Below are positions 28,885 through 40,716 of a DNA stretch of 64,000 nucleotides, piece after piece. Made by a program: the position numbers and the translations under genes. The first letter of the stretch is position 1. Each line of letters begins with the position of its first letter. The notes under the pieces were generated by a model. That model saw only the letters and a list, made by a program, of their open reading frames with translations. It was not told the origin of the DNA and ran no database searches. Source of the DNA: Moorella humiferrea (GTDB lineage Bacteria > Bacillota > DSM-521 > Neomoorellales > Neomoorellaceae); contig NZ_CP136419.1 in assembly GCF_039233145.1 (NCBI RefSeq), positions 1,028,001 through 1,092,000 on the forward strand. Reading direction: 5' to 3'.

Positions 28885-29982
28885 ATGAACATGGCCGTCC
28901 GGCGCCGGCCAACGCGTCAGGTTTATGTGGGCCATGTGGCCGTGGGCGGAGGAGCGCCCATATCCGTCCAATCCATGACCAATACCGATACCAGGGACGT
29001 CGCCGCCACAGTCGCCCAGATACAAAGGCTCTCCCGGGCCGGGTGTGAAATTGTCCGTCTGGCCGTACCGGATACGGCGGCGGCAGCGGCCCTGGCAGCT
29101 ATTAAAAAGCAGGTGGAAATACCCATTGTCGCCGACATACACTTTGACTATCGCCTGGCCTTGGCCGCCCTGGAAGCCGGGGTGGACGGCCTGCGCCTAA
29201 ATCCGGGAAATATCGGCGGACCGGAGAAAGTCAGGGCTGTAGTAAAGGAAGCGGCCGCCCGCCAGGTGCCCATCCGCATCGGCGTCAACGCTGGTTCTCT
29301 GGAAAAGGAAGCCATGGCCGCCCACGGCGGGGTTACGGCTGCGGCCATGGTGGCCAGCGCCTTAAAGCACGTCCGCATTCTGGAGGATATGGGTTTTTAT
29401 GATATAAAAATCTCCTTGAAGGCGGCAGAGGTACCCCTGATGCTGGAAGCTTATCGCCGGATTGCCGAGGTGGTAGATTATCCTCTGCACCTGGGAGTAA
29501 CGGAAGCCGGTCCGGGATTGGCAGGGGCCGTAAAATCGGCCGTGGGGATCGGCATTTTGCTTAGCGAAGGCATCGGTGATACCATACGGGTGTCTTTGAC
29601 CGGCGATCCGGTGCAGGAAGTGGTCGCCGGGTTTGCCATTTTAAGCAGCCTGGGCCTGCGCCACCGCGGCATCGACCTCATTTCCTGCCCCACCTGCGGC
29701 CGCTGCCAGATCGATGTGGAAGGAGTGGCCGCGCGAGTCCAGCAGGAACTCCAAGATATACCAAAACCCCTCAAAGTTGCCGTTATGGGCTGTGCCGTCA
29801 ACGGCCCTGGTGAAGCCCGCCAGGCCGATGTGGGCATTGCCGGCGGGCCCGGTTTCGGTCTGCTCTTTCGCCACGGGCGACCCGTTCGTAAAATAGAGGA
29901 AGGAGATATGGCCCGGGTGCTCATAGAAGAAGTCAGGCGCCTGGCAGCCGAGGAAGAGGAGGACAAGGATGCGCACAAGTGA
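28885..29982 (+). CDS. ispG: 4-hydroxy-3-methylbut-2-enyl diphosphate synthase (flavodoxin/ferredoxin)
   Basis: 365 residues from ATG 28885; ATG 28891 also possible. [12 protein letters not shown], the barrel domain, and the [4Fe-4S] domain with ISCPTCGRC and [10 protein letters not shown] are diagnostic. Sixth enzyme of the MEP pathway, needing low-potential electrons, which the small ferredoxin at 23411 could supply. Its end overlaps proS by 14 bases. Confidence 0.96.
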   Translation: MNMAVRRRPTRQVYVGHVAVGGGAPISVQSMTNTDTRDVAATVAQIQRLSRAGCEIVRLAVPDTAAAAALAAIKKQVEIPIVADIHFDYRLALAALEAGVDGLRLNPGNIGGPEKVRAVVKEAAARQVPIRIGVNAGSLEKEAMAAHGGVTAAAMVASALKHVRILEDMGFYDIKISLKAAEVPLMLEAYRRIAEVVDYPLHLGVTEAGPGLAGAVKSAVGIGILLSEGIGDTIRVSLTGDPVQEVVAGFAILSSLGLRHRGIDLISCPTCGRCQIDVEGVAARVQQELQDIPKPLKVAVMGCAVNGPGEARQADVGIAGGPGFGLLFRHGRPVRKIEEGDMARVLIEEVRRLAAEEEEDKDAHK

Positions 29983-31690
29983 GTTACTGGCACCGACATT
30001 AAGGGAAACCCCCGCTGAAGCGGAAATTGTAAGCCACCAGCTCTTGCTGCGGGCCGGCTTCATCCGCAAAGCCGCAGCCGGAATCTATACCTATCTGCCC
30101 CTAGGTAGACGGGTGCTGGCCAAACTGGAAGGTATCATCCGGGAAGAAATGGACCGGGCCGGCGGCCAGGAATTGGTCCTGCCCATTATCCAGCCGGCCG
30201 AACTCTGGCAGGAGAGCGGCCGCTGGGAGGTTTACGGAGAAGAAATGTTCCGCCTCCGGGACCGGCATCAGCGCCAGTTTTGCCTGGGCCCGACCCATGA
30301 AGAAATTATTACTGCCCTGGTCCGGAGCGAAGTCAACTCTTATAAACAGCTGCCCCTGCTCCTCTACCAGATCCAAAACAAATACCGCGACGAGCGGCGG
30401 CCCCGCTTCGGGCTCCTCAGGGGGCGGGAATTTATCATGAAGGATCTCTATTCCTTTGACCGGGACCAGGAAGGTTTAAACCAGAGTTATGCTAAAATGT
30501 ACCAGGCCTACACCAACGTTTTTCGCCGTTGCGGCCTGAATTTCCGTCCGGTTCAGGCTGATACCGGCGCCATTGGTGGCAACTACAGCCATGAGTTCAT
30601 GGCCCTGGCCTCTACGGGGGAGGCGGTACTGGTTTACTGCCGGGAATGCGACTATGCCGCCAATGTAGAAATAGCCGCTGCCAGGGCGCTGCCCAAGCCG
30701 GTGGCCGAAACGCCGCAGTCCATTAAAGAAGTGGCCACTCCAGGACAGAAGACGGTTGCCGAAGTCAGCGCCTTTTTGGGCATTACCCCCGACAGGCTGA
30801 TTAAAACCGTCTTTTATGAAGCCGACGGGCAACTGATCGCCGTTTTGGTACGGGGCGACCGGGAACTGAACGAAGTAAAACTCCAGAATTTCCTGGGATG
30901 CCGGCGGCTATCCCTCGCCGATCCGGAAAAGGTGGCGGCCGCCACCGGCGCTTCGGTAGGATATGTAGGTCCCGTAGGCCTGGAGGGCGTGCCGATTTAT
31001 GCCGACGCAGAGATTCCTTATCTCGTCAACGCCGTGGCCGGAGCCAACCGTGACGGTTATCACCTTACAGGCGTCAATCCCGGCCGTGACTTTAGGGCTG
31101 ATACTTATGCCGATCTCCGCCAGGTTGAGGCGGGAGAACCCTGTCCCCAGTGCGGCTCCCCATTAAACCAGGCCCGCGGTATAGAAGTGGGTCAAATTTT
31201 CCAGTTGGGAACAAAATACAGCCAGGCCTTGGGCGCTACATACACCGACGAGCAGGGCCGGGAGCATCCCATTGTCATGGGCTGTTACGGCATCGGCGTC
31301 AGCCGAACCATGGCTGCCATCGTCGAGCAGCACCACGACGAGCACGGCATAATCTGGCCCTTGAGCGTCGCTCCTTATGAAGTGGTTATCGTACCCGCAT
31401 CTTTAAAAGATGAAGCCCAACGAGAAATTGCCGATAGCTTATATAAAGAGCTTATAGCGGCAGGGGTAGAAGTTGTGTACGACGACCGCGATGAAAGGGC
31501 CGGCATGAAGTTTGTCGAGGCCGACCTTATCGGTTACCCCTTAAGGTTGACCGTGGGCAAAAAGACCGTGGCCCAGGGCACAGTAGACGTGAAATGGCGT
31601 CATGAAGGGCGGGAAATTGCCCTGCCCCGCGAAAACCTGGTCTCCCGGGTAAAAGAGATGCTGGGCCGGGAGATGGAAAAATATCGATAA
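29969..31690 (+). CDS. proS: Prolyl-tRNA synthetase
   Basis: 573 residues; ATG 29969 lies inside ispG behind GAGGAGGA. Class II core with [16 protein letters not shown], a bacterial-type editing insertion (about 220-400), and the anticodon-binding domain at the C-terminus beginning near [10 protein letters not shown]. Charges tRNA-Pro. No T-box leader is visible because it starts within the preceding gene. Confidence 0.97.
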   Translation: MRTSELLAPTLRETPAEAEIVSHQLLLRAGFIRKAAAGIYTYLPLGRRVLAKLEGIIREEMDRAGGQELVLPIIQPAELWQESGRWEVYGEEMFRLRDRHQRQFCLGPTHEEIITALVRSEVNSYKQLPLLLYQIQNKYRDERRPRFGLLRGREFIMKDLYSFDRDQEGLNQSYAKMYQAYTNVFRRCGLNFRPVQADTGAIGGNYSHEFMALASTGEAVLVYCRECDYAANVEIAAARALPKPVAETPQSIKEVATPGQKTVAEVSAFLGITPDRLIKTVFYEADGQLIAVLVRGDRELNEVKLQNFLGCRRLSLADPEKVAAATGASVGYVGPVGLEGVPIYADAEIPYLVNAVAGANRDGYHLTGVNPGRDFRADTYADLRQVEAGEPCPQCGSPLNQARGIEVGQIFQLGTKYSQALGATYTDEQGREHPIVMGCYGIGVSRTMAAIVEQHHDEHGIIWPLSVAPYEVVIVPASLKDEAQREIADSLYKELIAAGVEVVYDDRDERAGMKFVEADLIGYPLRLTVGKKTVAQGTVDVKWRHEGREIALPRENLVSRVKEMLGREMEKYR

Positions 31691-31709
31691 CAGAATGGGG
31701 TAAGGTTTA

Positions 31710-34700
31710 ATGACCCTGGAAGGCAGGGAACAGTTGTGGCAGGATATACTGCGCCGGGGAGCCGTCCGCAAAGTTACTGTGGAGCGTAAGAAGGCCAGGT
31801 GCCACCTTTTCCTCTGCCCGCCCTTTCATCTGGAGCCCGAGGATATAGAGTCCTGCCGGCAGTTCTTGAAGGAGCAGTTTCCCGGTTTCGATTTCATAAT
31901 CGACGTTAAACCGGCTGCAGCAGTAGACTTAGCCACCTTTTGCCAGGAACAGAAGGAGGCGCTCCTGGATGAGGTGGCCCGCCGTCTGGGTAACGGCGCG
32001 GCGGCCTGGCTGGCCGGTGCGCGGTTGGAACCTTGCGGGGAAACTTTACAGCTCATTCTGCCGGTGACCTTGGCCGTGGAAGCCTTAAAAACACGACTGG
32101 GAGATAAGATTCTTTCCGAAGTTCTGCGGGAGTACGGCTATCAAGTAAGGGTAGAACTGGTGGCCGACAAGGATTACCAGGAAGAGCTGGCGGCTTCTTC
32201 CCGCCGCCTTGAGGAAGAACGTTTAATCAAGGTGCGGCAAGAATGTACCCCGGTTGCGGAAACCCACGACGTGAGGGGAGACACAGGGAAAAAAGCAAGT
32301 CTTAAGGAAAACGGGGAAAGCGATATCCTTTTGGGGAAAAAAATTACAGTCCCCTTACGCCCGTTAAAAGAAATACAAGAAGAGGAAAAACAGGTAGCCG
32401 TTCAGGGTGAAGTTATAGACGTTACGGCGCGACAGTTGAAATCCGGGCGCTGGCTCTTAAGTTTTGACCTTACCGATTATACGGATTCCATCAGCGTCAA
32501 AGCCTTTGCCGATGACGGTTATCTAGTGGAGAATGGTCTGGCGGCCGGAGAATGGGTTAAGGTGCAGGGGCCGGTTCAGCTCGATCGCTACAGCCAGGAG
32601 CTAGTACTGATAGCCGATTGCATCGCCCGTGGCATACGTCCAGAACGTCGGGATACGGCGCCGGAAAAAAGGGTGGAGCTCCACCTCCACACCAAGATGA
32701 GCGCCATGGACGGGGTTACCGATGTTGCGGCGGCGGTCAAACAGGCTGCCCGGTGGGGCCATGGCGCCATAGCCATCACCGACCACGGCGTCCTTCAGGC
32801 CTTCCCTGCCGCCGCCGAGGCCGGGAGTAAATACGGCGTAAAAATCATCTACGGCCTGGAAGGCTATCTCTTCGATGAAGACGACCAGCCCCCCGAACGT
32901 CAGCAGACCTATCACATCATCCTGCTGGTAAAAAACAAGCAGGGATTGGAGAATTTGTATCGTCTGGTTTCCCGGGCCCATCTTGATTATTTTTACCGTA
33001 AACCCCGGCTGCCGCGCCGTTTAATCCAGGAACATCGCGAAGGACTGCTTTTAGGGACAGCCTGCGAGGCCGGCGAATTAATCCGCAATTATCTGGCCGG
33101 GGTAAGCGCCGAACGTCTTGAAGAAATCGCTTCTTTTTATGATTTTCTGGAGATCCAGCCCCTGGCCAACAACGATTTTTTGATTCGGGAAGGCAAACTT
33201 GCTGATCGTGAGGCCTTAATGGACATGAACCGGCAGATCGTCGCCCTGGGTCAGAAACTTAACAAACCGGTGGTGGCCACCGGCGATGTGCACTTTTTAA
33301 ACCCGGAGGACGCCATCTACCGCCAGATCCTCCAGGCCGGCCAGGGGTACGCCGACGAGGTCCAGGCCCCCCTCTACTACCGGACGACGGAAGAGATGCT
33401 GGCGGAGTTCAGTTATCTGGATGCCGCCACGGCCCACCGGGTGGTAGTCACCAATCCTCGGCTTATTGCCGAGCAGGTGGAAGAGTTAAAACCCATCCCC
33501 GACGAGTTTTATCCACCTGAAATTCCCGGCGCCGAAGAGGAGCTGACCCAGATCGTTATCTCCCGGGCCCATGAATGGTACGGCGACCCCCTGCCGGAGA
33601 TTGTCCAGGCCCGCCTGGACAAGGAAATGAAATCCATCATCGGTCACGGCTTTGCCGTGCTGTATCTTATTGCCCATAAGCTGGTGTTAAAATCTAACGA
33701 AGACGGCTACCTGGTAGGCTCCCGGGGCTCGGTAGGTTCTTCCCTGGTGGCCACCCTGGCCGGGATAACGGAAGTAAATCCCCTGCCGCCCCACTACCGC
33801 TGCCCGTCCTGCCGCTACAGCGAGTTTATAACCGACGGCAGCGTCAACTGCGGTGCCGACCTGCCGGCGAAAGATTGCCCCCGCTGTGGGACCAGGTTGT
33901 TAAAAGACGGCCACGACATTCCCTTTGAAGTCTTCCTGGGCTTCAAAGGCGACAAGGTGCCGGACATCGACCTCAACTTTTCCGGGGAATACCAGCCCCG
34001 GGCCCACCAGTACGCCGAAGAGATCTTCGGCAAAGATCATGTATTCCGGGCCGGCACCATCGCCACCTTAGCCGAGCGGACGGCCTTCGGTTTTGTCCAT
34101 AAATACCTGGAGGAGCGGGGCCTTAAAGCCCGTCAGGCGGAGATCAACCGCCTGGTCAGGGGGATCACAGGGGTCAAGCGGACCACCGGCCAGCACCCCG
34201 GGGGGCTGATGGTCGTTCCCCGGCGGGTGGACATCCACCTCTTTACGCCCCTCCAGCGGCCGGCCGACGATACCGGCAGCAACACCATCACCACCCATTT
34301 TGACTATGAAGCCATCAGCCACCGCCTGGTGAAGCTGGACCTTTTGGGCCACGACGATCCCACGGTGATCAAAATGCTGGAGGATCTCACCGGGGTCAAC
34401 GCCCGAGAAATTCCCCTGGACGAACCCCGTACCATGTCCCTTTTTTCCGGCGTCGAAGCCCTGGGGGTGCGGCCGGAGGATATCGGCACCCAGGTGGGCA
34501 CCCTGGGGATTCCCGAATTCGGCACCCGTTTCGTTCGCCAGATGCTGGAAGAAACCCGGCCCCGGACCTTTGCCGAGCTCGTCCGCATCAGCGGTTTCTC
34601 CCATGGGACCGATGTGTGGTTAAACAACGCCCAGGACCTGATTAAAAGCGGCACCGCGAAACTAAGCGAAGCTATATCCACTCGCGATGACATCATGAAC

Positions 34701-35390
34701 TACCTCATCCAGCACGGCGTGGTCGCTGACATCGCCTTTAAAACCATGGAGGACGTGCGTAAAGGTAAAGGCGTGAAAAAGGAGTATGAAGAAGCCATAC
34801 GGGCCGCCGGGGTACCCGAATGGTTCATCCAGTCCTGCAAAAAAATCAGCTATCTCTTTCCCAAGGCCCACGCCGTGGCCTACGTAACCATGGCCTTCCG
34901 CATCGCCTATTTCAAAGTTTATTATCCGGAGGCCTTCTACGCTTCCTTTTTCAGCATCCGTGCCGATGAGTTCGATGCCGACATTGTCGCCGCCGGGCTG
35001 CCCCGCATCCAGGAAGAAATCGCTTTATTAGAGAAAAAGGGGAATGAGGCTACGGCCCGGGAGAAGAATATGCTCACCATCCTCGAAGTGGCCCGGGAAA
35101 TGTATTGCCGGGGCATTACCATGGAGCGTATCGATCTTAAGAGATCGGATGCCAGCCGTTTTCAGGTGGGCAAGGGGAGGCTGCTTCCGCCCCTGGCATC
35201 CCTGCCCGGAGTAGGGCAGGCGGCGGCTGAGGCCATCGTCCGCGCTCGCCGGGAACGGCCCTTTACTTCCATTGAGGACCTCCAGCGCCGCAGCCGGGTG
35301 AGCAAAACGGTCATCGAAGCCCTGGTGAAGCACGGCGCCTTAGCCGGCCTGCCTTCCTCCGACCAATTAACGTTTTTCGGCGGATTTTAA
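31710..35390 (+). CDS. polC: DNA polymerase III PolC-type alpha subunit without exonuclease domain
   Basis: 1226 residues; ATG 31710. Order: N-terminal domain, OB domain (about 225-310), PHP domain starting [15 protein letters not shown], a zinc-binding group (CPSC...CPRCG), the palm with [24 protein letters not shown], and a C-terminal helix-hairpin-helix region. In ordinary PolC (about 1400-1450 residues) a DnaQ-like 3'-5' exonuclease interrupts the PHP domain after the IIYGLEGYL block. Here the sequence continues straight into [12 protein letters not shown], and no DxE exonuclease motif is seen. Proofreading must come from elsewhere. Confidence 0.95.
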   Translation: MTLEGREQLWQDILRRGAVRKVTVERKKARCHLFLCPPFHLEPEDIESCRQFLKEQFPGFDFIIDVKPAAAVDLATFCQEQKEALLDEVARRLGNGAAAWLAGARLEPCGETLQLILPVTLAVEALKTRLGDKILSEVLREYGYQVRVELVADKDYQEELAASSRRLEEERLIKVRQECTPVAETHDVRGDTGKKASLKENGESDILLGKKITVPLRPLKEIQEEEKQVAVQGEVIDVTARQLKSGRWLLSFDLTDYTDSISVKAFADDGYLVENGLAAGEWVKVQGPVQLDRYSQELVLIADCIARGIRPERRDTAPEKRVELHLHTKMSAMDGVTDVAAAVKQAARWGHGAIAITDHGVLQAFPAAAEAGSKYGVKIIYGLEGYLFDEDDQPPERQQTYHIILLVKNKQGLENLYRLVSRAHLDYFYRKPRLPRRLIQEHREGLLLGTACEAGELIRNYLAGVSAERLEEIASFYDFLEIQPLANNDFLIREGKLADREALMDMNRQIVALGQKLNKPVVATGDVHFLNPEDAIYRQILQAGQGYADEVQAPLYYRTTEEMLAEFSYLDAATAHRVVVTNPRLIAEQVEELKPIPDEFYPPEIPGAEEELTQIVISRAHEWYGDPLPEIVQARLDKEMKSIIGHGFAVLYLIAHKLVLKSNEDGYLVGSRGSVGSSLVATLAGITEVNPLPPHYRCPSCRYSEFITDGSVNCGADLPAKDCPRCGTRLLKDGHDIPFEVFLGFKGDKVPDIDLNFSGEYQPRAHQYAEEIFGKDHVFRAGTIATLAERTAFGFVHKYLEERGLKARQAEINRLVRGITGVKRTTGQHPGGLMVVPRRVDIHLFTPLQRPADDTGSNTITTHFDYEAISHRLVKLDLLGHDDPTVIKMLEDLTGVNAREIPLDEPRTMSLFSGVEALGVRPEDIGTQVGTLGIPEFGTRFVRQMLEETRPRTFAELVRISGFSHGTDVWLNNAQDLIKSGTAKLSEAISTRDDIMNYLIQHGVVADIAFKTMEDVRKGKGVKKEYEEAIRAAGVPEWFIQSCKKISYLFPKAHAVAYVTMAFRIAYFKVYYPEAFYASFFSIRADEFDADIVAAGLPRIQEEIALLEKKGNEATAREKNMLTILEVAREMYCRGITMERIDLKRSDASRFQVGKGRLLPPLASLPGVGQAAAEAIVRARRERPFTSIEDLQRRSRVSKTVIEALVKHGALAGLPSSDQLTFFGGF

Positions 35391-35399
35391 GTTTTATCC

Positions 35400-35428
35400 T
35401 TGCAGCTTCCAGCAACCTGTGCTATACT
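35400..35428 (+). promoter_or_regulatory. Promoter of the rimP-nusA-infB operon
   Basis: TTGCAG (35400-35405), exactly 17 bp, TATACT (35423-35428). It lies ten bases after the polC stop and 100 bases before rimP. Confidence 0.75.
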
Positions 35429-35474
35429 TATTTCAGGTTGTTTCAAGAACCATTTACGATTGTTGTTTTGCTGG

Positions 35475-35505
35475 AAAAGAGTGGGTCAATGCCCACTCTT
35501 TTATG
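35475..35505 (+). terminator. Leader terminator before rimP (candidate NusA-responsive attenuator)
   Basis: An 11-bp stem (35475-35485 with 35492-35502) with a 6-nt loop ends in a T run. It lies downstream of the promoter at 35400 and upstream of rimP, so transcripts from that promoter must pass it. It can also end polC transcripts. Confidence 0.75.
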
Positions 35506-35529
35506 TTGAAAACCTGGGAGGCTACTATT

Positions 35530-36006
35530 TTGAGCAAACTAACGGAATCAATCCAGGGCCTGGTGGAACCGGTGCTTATCGAACTGGGTTATGAGTTGGT
35601 CGACTTACAGTACGGCCGGGAAGGGGGGCGTTACATCCTGCGGCTGTTTATCGACCGGCCGGAAGGCATCGGCCTTGATGACTGCGAAAGGGTAAGCCGG
35701 GCCGTCGGCGACATCCTGGACAGGGAAGATCCTATTCCCCACAGTTACTACCTGGAAGTCTCGTCGCCGGGTCTGGAACGTCCTTTAAAGAAAGAAGTCG
35801 ATTTTCAGCGTTTTGCCGGTCGAAAAATCAAATTACGGACCTTTGCCCCCGTAGAAGGCCAGCGGCATTTTCAGGGGCGGCTTCTAGGCTACCTGGATGG
35901 AGAGGTGCACTTACAGCTGGAAAACGGCCGTCGGCTGACCCTCCCAATGGAACAGGTGGCGACTGCCAGGCTGGTGTTTGAACTGGCAGAAAATGAGGAG
36001 GCTTAA
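35530..36006 (+). CDS. rimP: Ribosome maturation factor RimP
   Basis: 158 residues from TTG 35530, with GGAGG 12 bases upstream; longer frames enter the leader terminator. The blocks [24 protein letters not shown] and [14 protein letters not shown] are diagnostic. Needed for 30S assembly. First gene of the conserved rimP-nusA-rnpM-ylxQ-infB-rbfA operon. Confidence 0.95.
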   Translation: MSKLTESIQGLVEPVLIELGYELVDLQYGREGGRYILRLFIDRPEGIGLDDCERVSRAVGDILDREDPIPHSYYLEVSSPGLERPLKKEVDFQRFAGRKIKLRTFAPVEGQRHFQGRLLGYLDGEVHLQLENGRRLTLPMEQVATARLVFELAENEEA

Positions 36007-36008
36007 GG

Positions 36009-37097
36009 ATGAATATTGAATTTATCCAGGCACTGCATGATCTGGAAAAGGAGAAGGGAATTAAAGTTGACATCCTTTTGGAAGCCATCGAGGCGGCTTT
36101 AATATCGGCCTATAAGAAAAATTTCGGGTCAGGACATAATGTCCGGGTAGAAATCCAGCGCGATACAGGGGAAATAAAGGTCCTGGCCCAGCGGCAGGTG
36201 GTAGAAGAAGTAAATGATCCGCGGACGGAGATTTCCCTGGCCGAAGCCAGGGCCATTAACAGCAATTATGAAATAGGGGATATTGTAGAAAAGGAAGTGA
36301 CGCCGCGGGATTTTGGACGCATCGCCGCCCAGACGGCCAAGCAGGTCGTCGTTCAGAGGATACGTGAGGCCGAACGAAACTTGATCTACGACGAATTTAT
36401 CGGCCGGGAGAACGACATCGTCACCGGAGTTGTCCAGCGTCACGAAGGCAAAAACGTTATCCTGGATTTAGGACGTGCTGAGGCTATACTTCTTCCAAGC
36501 GAGCAGAGCCCTGGAGAGGTTTACCGCCAGGGGGAACGTTTTAAGGCTTATATACTGGAAGTGCGTAAGACCAACAAAGGGCCCCAGATTCTAGTATCCC
36601 GCACCCATCCCGGTCTGCTAAAAAGGCTCTTTGAACTGGAAGTGCCGGAGATTCACGACGGCATTGTGGAAATTAAAGGGGTAGCCCGGGAGGCCGGCGC
36701 CCGTTCGAAAATCGCCGTCCATTCCAGGGACGAGAAGGTGGACCCGGTCGGCGCCTGCGTGGGGCCCAAAGGCTCCAGGGTGCAGGCAGTTGTCCAGGAA
36801 CTCAGGGGTGAAAAAATCGATATTATTAAATGGAGCGACGATCCGGCAGTATTTGTGGCCAATTCATTAAGTCCGGCCCGGGTACTGGACGTGACTGTGG
36901 ATGAAGAAAACAAGGTCAGCCAGGTAATTGTTCCCGACAATCAGCTTTCCTTGGCCATTGGCAAAGAGGGTCAGAACGCCCGCCTGGCGGCCAGGATAAC
37001 GGGTTGGAAAATCGACATAAAAAGCGAATCAGAAGCCGGAGATTGGGATGCCTGGGATACCGATCTGGAACTTGAAGGCGGTGTAGAGGAGGAATAA
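36009..37097 (+). CDS. nusA: Transcription termination/antitermination factor NusA
   Basis: 362 residues; ATG 36009. N-terminal RNA polymerase-binding domain, S1 domain (about 135-200), and two KH domains with VGACVGPKGSRVQAV and LAIGKEGQNARLAA. It lacks the acidic C-terminal repeats of the E. coli protein, as usual in Firmicutes. The leader terminator upstream of rimP suggests autoregulation. Confidence 0.96.
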   Translation: MNIEFIQALHDLEKEKGIKVDILLEAIEAALISAYKKNFGSGHNVRVEIQRDTGEIKVLAQRQVVEEVNDPRTEISLAEARAINSNYEIGDIVEKEVTPRDFGRIAAQTAKQVVVQRIREAERNLIYDEFIGRENDIVTGVVQRHEGKNVILDLGRAEAILLPSEQSPGEVYRQGERFKAYILEVRKTNKGPQILVSRTHPGLLKRLFELEVPEIHDGIVEIKGVAREAGARSKIAVHSRDEKVDPVGACVGPKGSRVQAVVQELRGEKIDIIKWSDDPAVFVANSLSPARVLDVTVDEENKVSQVIVPDNQLSLAIGKEGQNARLAARITGWKIDIKSESEAGDWDAWDTDLELEGGVEEE

Positions 37098-37099
37098 AC

Positions 37100-37390
37100 T
37101 TGCCTAAACCCAGGAAAGTGCCCATGCGCATGTGTGTCGGCTGCCGGACGCGTGCCGACAAGCGCAGTTTGCTGCGTGTTGTCCGTACACCGGCGCAAGA
37201 GGTGATCCTCGATCCTACCGGCAAAAAGGCGGGGAGGGGTGCCTATATCTGTCCCAGGGTGGAATGCCTGCGCAAGGCCCTTAAAAGCCGGGCCCTGGAA
37301 CGCGCCTTGGGTGTGAGCCTCACTCCGGAAGTCGTGGCCGGCCTGGAAGCAAGCCTTGCCCGGGATGGTGACGATGAACAAAGTCTATAA
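37100..37390 (+). CDS. rnpM: RNase P modulator RnpM (YlxR)
   Basis: 96 residues from TTG 37100, three bases after nusA. The YlxR signature MRMCVGCRTRADKRSLLRVV and GRGAYICPRVEC are visible. YlxR proteins bind RNase P RNA. It overlaps the next gene by 17 bases. Confidence 0.92.
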   Translation: MPKPRKVPMRMCVGCRTRADKRSLLRVVRTPAQEVILDPTGKKAGRGAYICPRVECLRKALKSRALERALGVSLTPEVVAGLEASLARDGDDEQSL

Positions 37391-37682
37391 CCTCCTTGGT
37401 CTGGCCAACCGGGCAGGAAAGGTCGCGTGGGGTTACCGGGCGGTGCTGTCGAATGTGGCAAGACGAAGGGTTTCCCTGGTAATATTGGCCGAGGACGGCA
37501 GCCCGCGGTTACACAGTAAAATATTGGCGGCCTGCAGGGAGGCCGACATCGAAGTTTGTGTTTTAGGTGACAAAAAGAATATGGGAGCAGCTTTAGGTAA
37601 ACCTCCATGTGCCGTCGTCGGCATTACTGATTTAGAACTGGCGAGATTAATCCGGCAACATGTACGGGAGGTTGATGCATGA
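37374..37682 (+). CDS. L7Ae-like ribosomal protein YlxQ
   Basis: 102 residues from ATG 37374, inside the end of rnpM. The L7Ae/L30e-type fold is indicated by NLLGLANRAGKVAWG and LVILAEDGSPRLHSKI. RNA-binding protein of unknown precise role, conserved between rnpM and infB in Firmicutes. Confidence 0.88.
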   Translation: MNKVYNLLGLANRAGKVAWGYRAVLSNVARRRVSLVILAEDGSPRLHSKILAACREADIEVCVLGDKKNMGAALGKPPCAVVGITDLELARLIRQHVREVDA

Positions 37683-37700
37683 GAATATGGGGGTGGTTTA

Positions 37701-40334
37701 ATGGCCAAAACTCGTGTTTACGAATTAGCCAAAGAATTAAAGGTATCAAATAAAGATCTAATGGACACCATGGCCCAACTGGGCATATACACCCGTTCCC
37801 ATATGAGTGTCCTGGAAAACGGAGAAGTTATAAAAATACGCAACCATTACCGCCAGATATGGCGGGCGGCCCGGGCCGCCAAATTAAAGCAGCAGGAGGC
37901 GGCCGCACCAAAGGAGGAAAGAGCCGTAACGGAAGCCGCGAAGGAACAACCTGCAGAACGGCACGAGGAGATAACAGCGGCTGTAGCCGGCGAGGCGGCA
38001 GGGTCGGCAGCAATGGTTACCCCGCCCGCAAGTACCGCCACCGATACCGGGCGTTCCCCTCAGGGTAACGAAGCTGCGAACAAAGCTCTTACGGAAAAAG
38101 GACGGCAACCGGCTGGAGAAGATACCGCCCCGGCCGCCGCGGCTCAGGGGGAACAGCACCGGGTGGACGATCGTCAAACAGGAAAGCAGGCGGGCAAGAC
38201 CAAAGCGCGGCCCGAGCAAAAACAGCACCGCCGCCGGGAAAACAAGGTTCAAGAGCAGGAAGGACGGCGTAGTCAGGAGAGGGCCGAGCGGCCTCAAAAG
38301 ATTGATCAGCAGGCACCCCAGACGGTCGCGCCGCGCCCGGCGGGTAAAGGAGCCGGTAGACCGCCGCGGGGTAAACAACTGCGTATACCGAAACCCCCGG
38401 AGACGGTTACAAAGGAAGCGCCGGAAAAACGTCGGGAACGTCCCGGCAAGCCGACTGCCAGACAGGAAGAAAACGGCCGCAGCCGTAAAAAGGTGGAACT
38501 CGAGCAGCAGCTGGAAGAGCGCCTGCTGCGCCGGGATAAAGAAAAGAGCAAGGCCAAGGCCGCTCAGCAGGAGGCACCCAAGGTCGTCCGCCGCTTAACC
38601 TTAACTGGCAGTATTACCGTCCAGGAGCTGGCCAAGAGGCTAGGCAAAACGGCCGCCGAAGTTATTAAATTTTTAATGGGTCAGGGCATAATGGCCACCA
38701 TCAACCAGGAGCTGGATATAGATACGGCCGCCATTGTGGCCCAGGAGATGGGTGCGATTGTTGAAGTAAAAGAAGAAAAGCCCATCACCCTTCTGGAAGA
38801 TCAGCCCGATGACCCGGAAACCTTGCGGGAGCGTCCGCCGGTGGTTACCGTCATGGGCCATGTCGACCATGGTAAGACCTCCCTCTTGGACGCCATTAGG
38901 CGCACCAATGTAACTGCTACCGAAGCCGGCGGTATCACCCAGCATATCGGCGCCTATCAGGTTAAAATTAAAGACCGCAAGATAACCTTCCTGGACACCC
39001 CGGGCCATGAGGCCTTTACCGCCATGCGCGCCAGGGGAGCCCAGGTAACGGATATAGCGATACTCGTGGTGGCGGCCGACGACGGCGTCATGCCCCAGAC
39101 CGTGGAAGCCATCAACCACGCCAAGGCTGCCGGCGTACCCATCGTCGTGGCCATCAACAAAATAGATCGCCCCGATGCCAATCCCGAGCGTGTCAAGCAG
39201 CAGCTTTCCGAATACGGCCTGATTCCGGAGGAATGGGGGGGCGACACCATTATGGTCCCCGTTTCCGCCGTTAAAAAAGAAGGTATCAATGAGCTGCTGG
39301 AAATGACCCTGCTGACGGCTGATATGATGGAGCTAAAAGCCAACCCCGATCGCCCGGCACGGGGGGTAGTCATCGAAGCCAAGCTGGATAAAGGCCGCGG
39401 GCCGGTGGCCACCGTACTGGTCCAGAAGGGGACCCTTAAAGTGGGTGACAACCTGGTGGCCGGTGCAGTATACGGACGGGTGCGGGCCCTCTTTGACGAC
39501 AAGGGCGAGCGGGTGAAGAGCGCCGAACCTTCAATGCCCGTGGAAGTCCTGGGTCTTTCCGATTTGCCCCAGGCCGGCGATATTTTCCAGGTGGTTGAAG
39601 ATGAAAAACTGGCCCGCCAGATAGCCGCCCTGCGCCAGGAAGAACACCGCCAGGAAGAATTTAAGGCGGCCGCTAAAACTTCCCTCGACGACCTTTTCAA
39701 GCAGATGGAAGCCGGCGAGGTTAAAGAGCTCAACCTGGTGGTCAAAGGCGACGTCCAGGGTTCGGTGGAGGCCCTGCGGGCGGCCCTGGAGCAGCTCTCT
39801 ACCAATGAAGTCAAGGTAAGCATCATTCACGGTGGCGTAGGGGCAATAACCGAAAGCGATGTCATGCTGGCTGCGGCTTCCAAGGCCATCATCATCGGAT
39901 TTAACGTACGTCCCGATGCCAACGCCCGCAGGGCGGCGGAAGAAGCCGGAGTGGAGATCCGTCTCTACCGGGTGATTTATGAAGTAATCGACGAAGTAAA
40001 GGCCGCCATGACTGGTCTTCTAGAACCGGAGAAACGGGAAGTAATCCTGGGCCGGGCAGAAGTGCGAGCCACCTTTAAGGTGCCGAAGGTGGGCACGGTA
40101 GCCGGTTGCTTTGTCACCGAAGGTAAGATTCAGAACCGCGCCTTGGCCCGCGTTATCCGGGATGGAGTGGTGGTCTTTGAAGGACGCATCGAATCCTTGA
40201 AACGCTTTAAAGACGACGTGAGGGAAGTGGCCCAGGGATATGAGTGCGGCGTCGGTCTGGAAAAATTTAACGATATTAAGGTCGGCGATATTATCGAAGC
40301 CTATGCAATAGAAGAAGTAAAACGGGAGCTGTAG
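37701..40334 (+). CDS. infB: Translation initiation factor IF-2
   Basis: 877 residues; ATG 37701 after GGGGGTGG. N-terminal IF2_N domain, a long charged low-complexity linker (about 60-290) rich in Ala, Glu, Arg and Gln, a second IF2_N domain, then the GTPase with GHVDHGKTS (G1), DTPGHEAF (G3) and NKID (G4), followed by domains II-IV. It places initiator tRNA on the ribosome. Length is at the long end owing to the linker. Confidence 0.97.
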   Translation: MAKTRVYELAKELKVSNKDLMDTMAQLGIYTRSHMSVLENGEVIKIRNHYRQIWRAARAAKLKQQEAAAPKEERAVTEAAKEQPAERHEEITAAVAGEAAGSAAMVTPPASTATDTGRSPQGNEAANKALTEKGRQPAGEDTAPAAAAQGEQHRVDDRQTGKQAGKTKARPEQKQHRRRENKVQEQEGRRSQERAERPQKIDQQAPQTVAPRPAGKGAGRPPRGKQLRIPKPPETVTKEAPEKRRERPGKPTARQEENGRSRKKVELEQQLEERLLRRDKEKSKAKAAQQEAPKVVRRLTLTGSITVQELAKRLGKTAAEVIKFLMGQGIMATINQELDIDTAAIVAQEMGAIVEVKEEKPITLLEDQPDDPETLRERPPVVTVMGHVDHGKTSLLDAIRRTNVTATEAGGITQHIGAYQVKIKDRKITFLDTPGHEAFTAMRARGAQVTDIAILVVAADDGVMPQTVEAINHAKAAGVPIVVAINKIDRPDANPERVKQQLSEYGLIPEEWGGDTIMVPVSAVKKEGINELLEMTLLTADMMELKANPDRPARGVVIEAKLDKGRGPVATVLVQKGTLKVGDNLVAGAVYGRVRALFDDKGERVKSAEPSMPVEVLGLSDLPQAGDIFQVVEDEKLARQIAALRQEEHRQEEFKAAAKTSLDDLFKQMEAGEVKELNLVVKGDVQGSVEALRAALEQLSTNEVKVSIIHGGVGAITESDVMLAAASKAIIIGFNVRPDANARRAAEEAGVEIRLYRVIYEVIDEVKAAMTGLLEPEKREVILGRAEVRATFKVPKVGTVAGCFVTEGKIQNRALARVIRDGVVVFEGRIESLKRFKDDVREVAQGYECGVGLEKFNDIKVGDIIEAYAIEEVKREL

Positions 40335-40347
40335 GGAGGCGAAGGCC

Positions 40348-40716
40348 GTGGCGCTGCGGGTTGAGCGGGTTGCTGAACAAATGAAAAAAGAAATCGCCCA
40401 GATTTTACGTGATGAATTAAAGGATCCGCGCCTGGAAGCCGGTCTGGTCACGGTTACGGGAGTGGAACTTTCCAGCGACCTCCGTTACGCCAAAGTTTAT
40501 GTAAGCATTTACGGCGATGAAAACCAGAAAAAAGAAGTGATGGAGGGGTTGGCCAGGGCGACGGGCTACGTGCGGCGGGAAATAGGGCAGCGTTTGAAGC
40601 TGCGCTATACACCGGAGATCGCCTTTAAATTTGACACTTCCATTGAGCACGGCGACCTTATCAATAGGCTGCTTATGCGTGTTAAGGCAGAGGAGCAGGG
40701 ACATGACGGAAATTGA
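40348..40716 (+). CDS. rbfA: Ribosome-binding factor A
   Basis: 122 residues from GTG 40348, behind GGGAGG. KH-like fold with RVAEQMKKEIAQIL, GLVTVTGVELSSDLRYAKVYVS and PEIAFKFDTSIEHG. Helps 16S rRNA maturation in cold or fast growth. Its end overlaps the next gene by 14 bases. Confidence 0.95.
   Translation: MALRVERVAEQMKKEIAQILRDELKDPRLEAGLVTVTGVELSSDLRYAKVYVSIYGDENQKKEVMEGLARATGYVRREIGQRLKLRYTPEIAFKFDTSIEHGDLINRLLMRVKAEEQGHDGN

Noticed and set aside
29900-30000. T-box leader for proS
   Set aside because: proS starts inside ispG, so there is no leader.
38957-39826. 289-codon open frame on the minus strand inside infB
   Set aside because: It is opposite the conserved GTPase domain of IF-2 and has serine/threonine-rich composition typical of antisense shadows.
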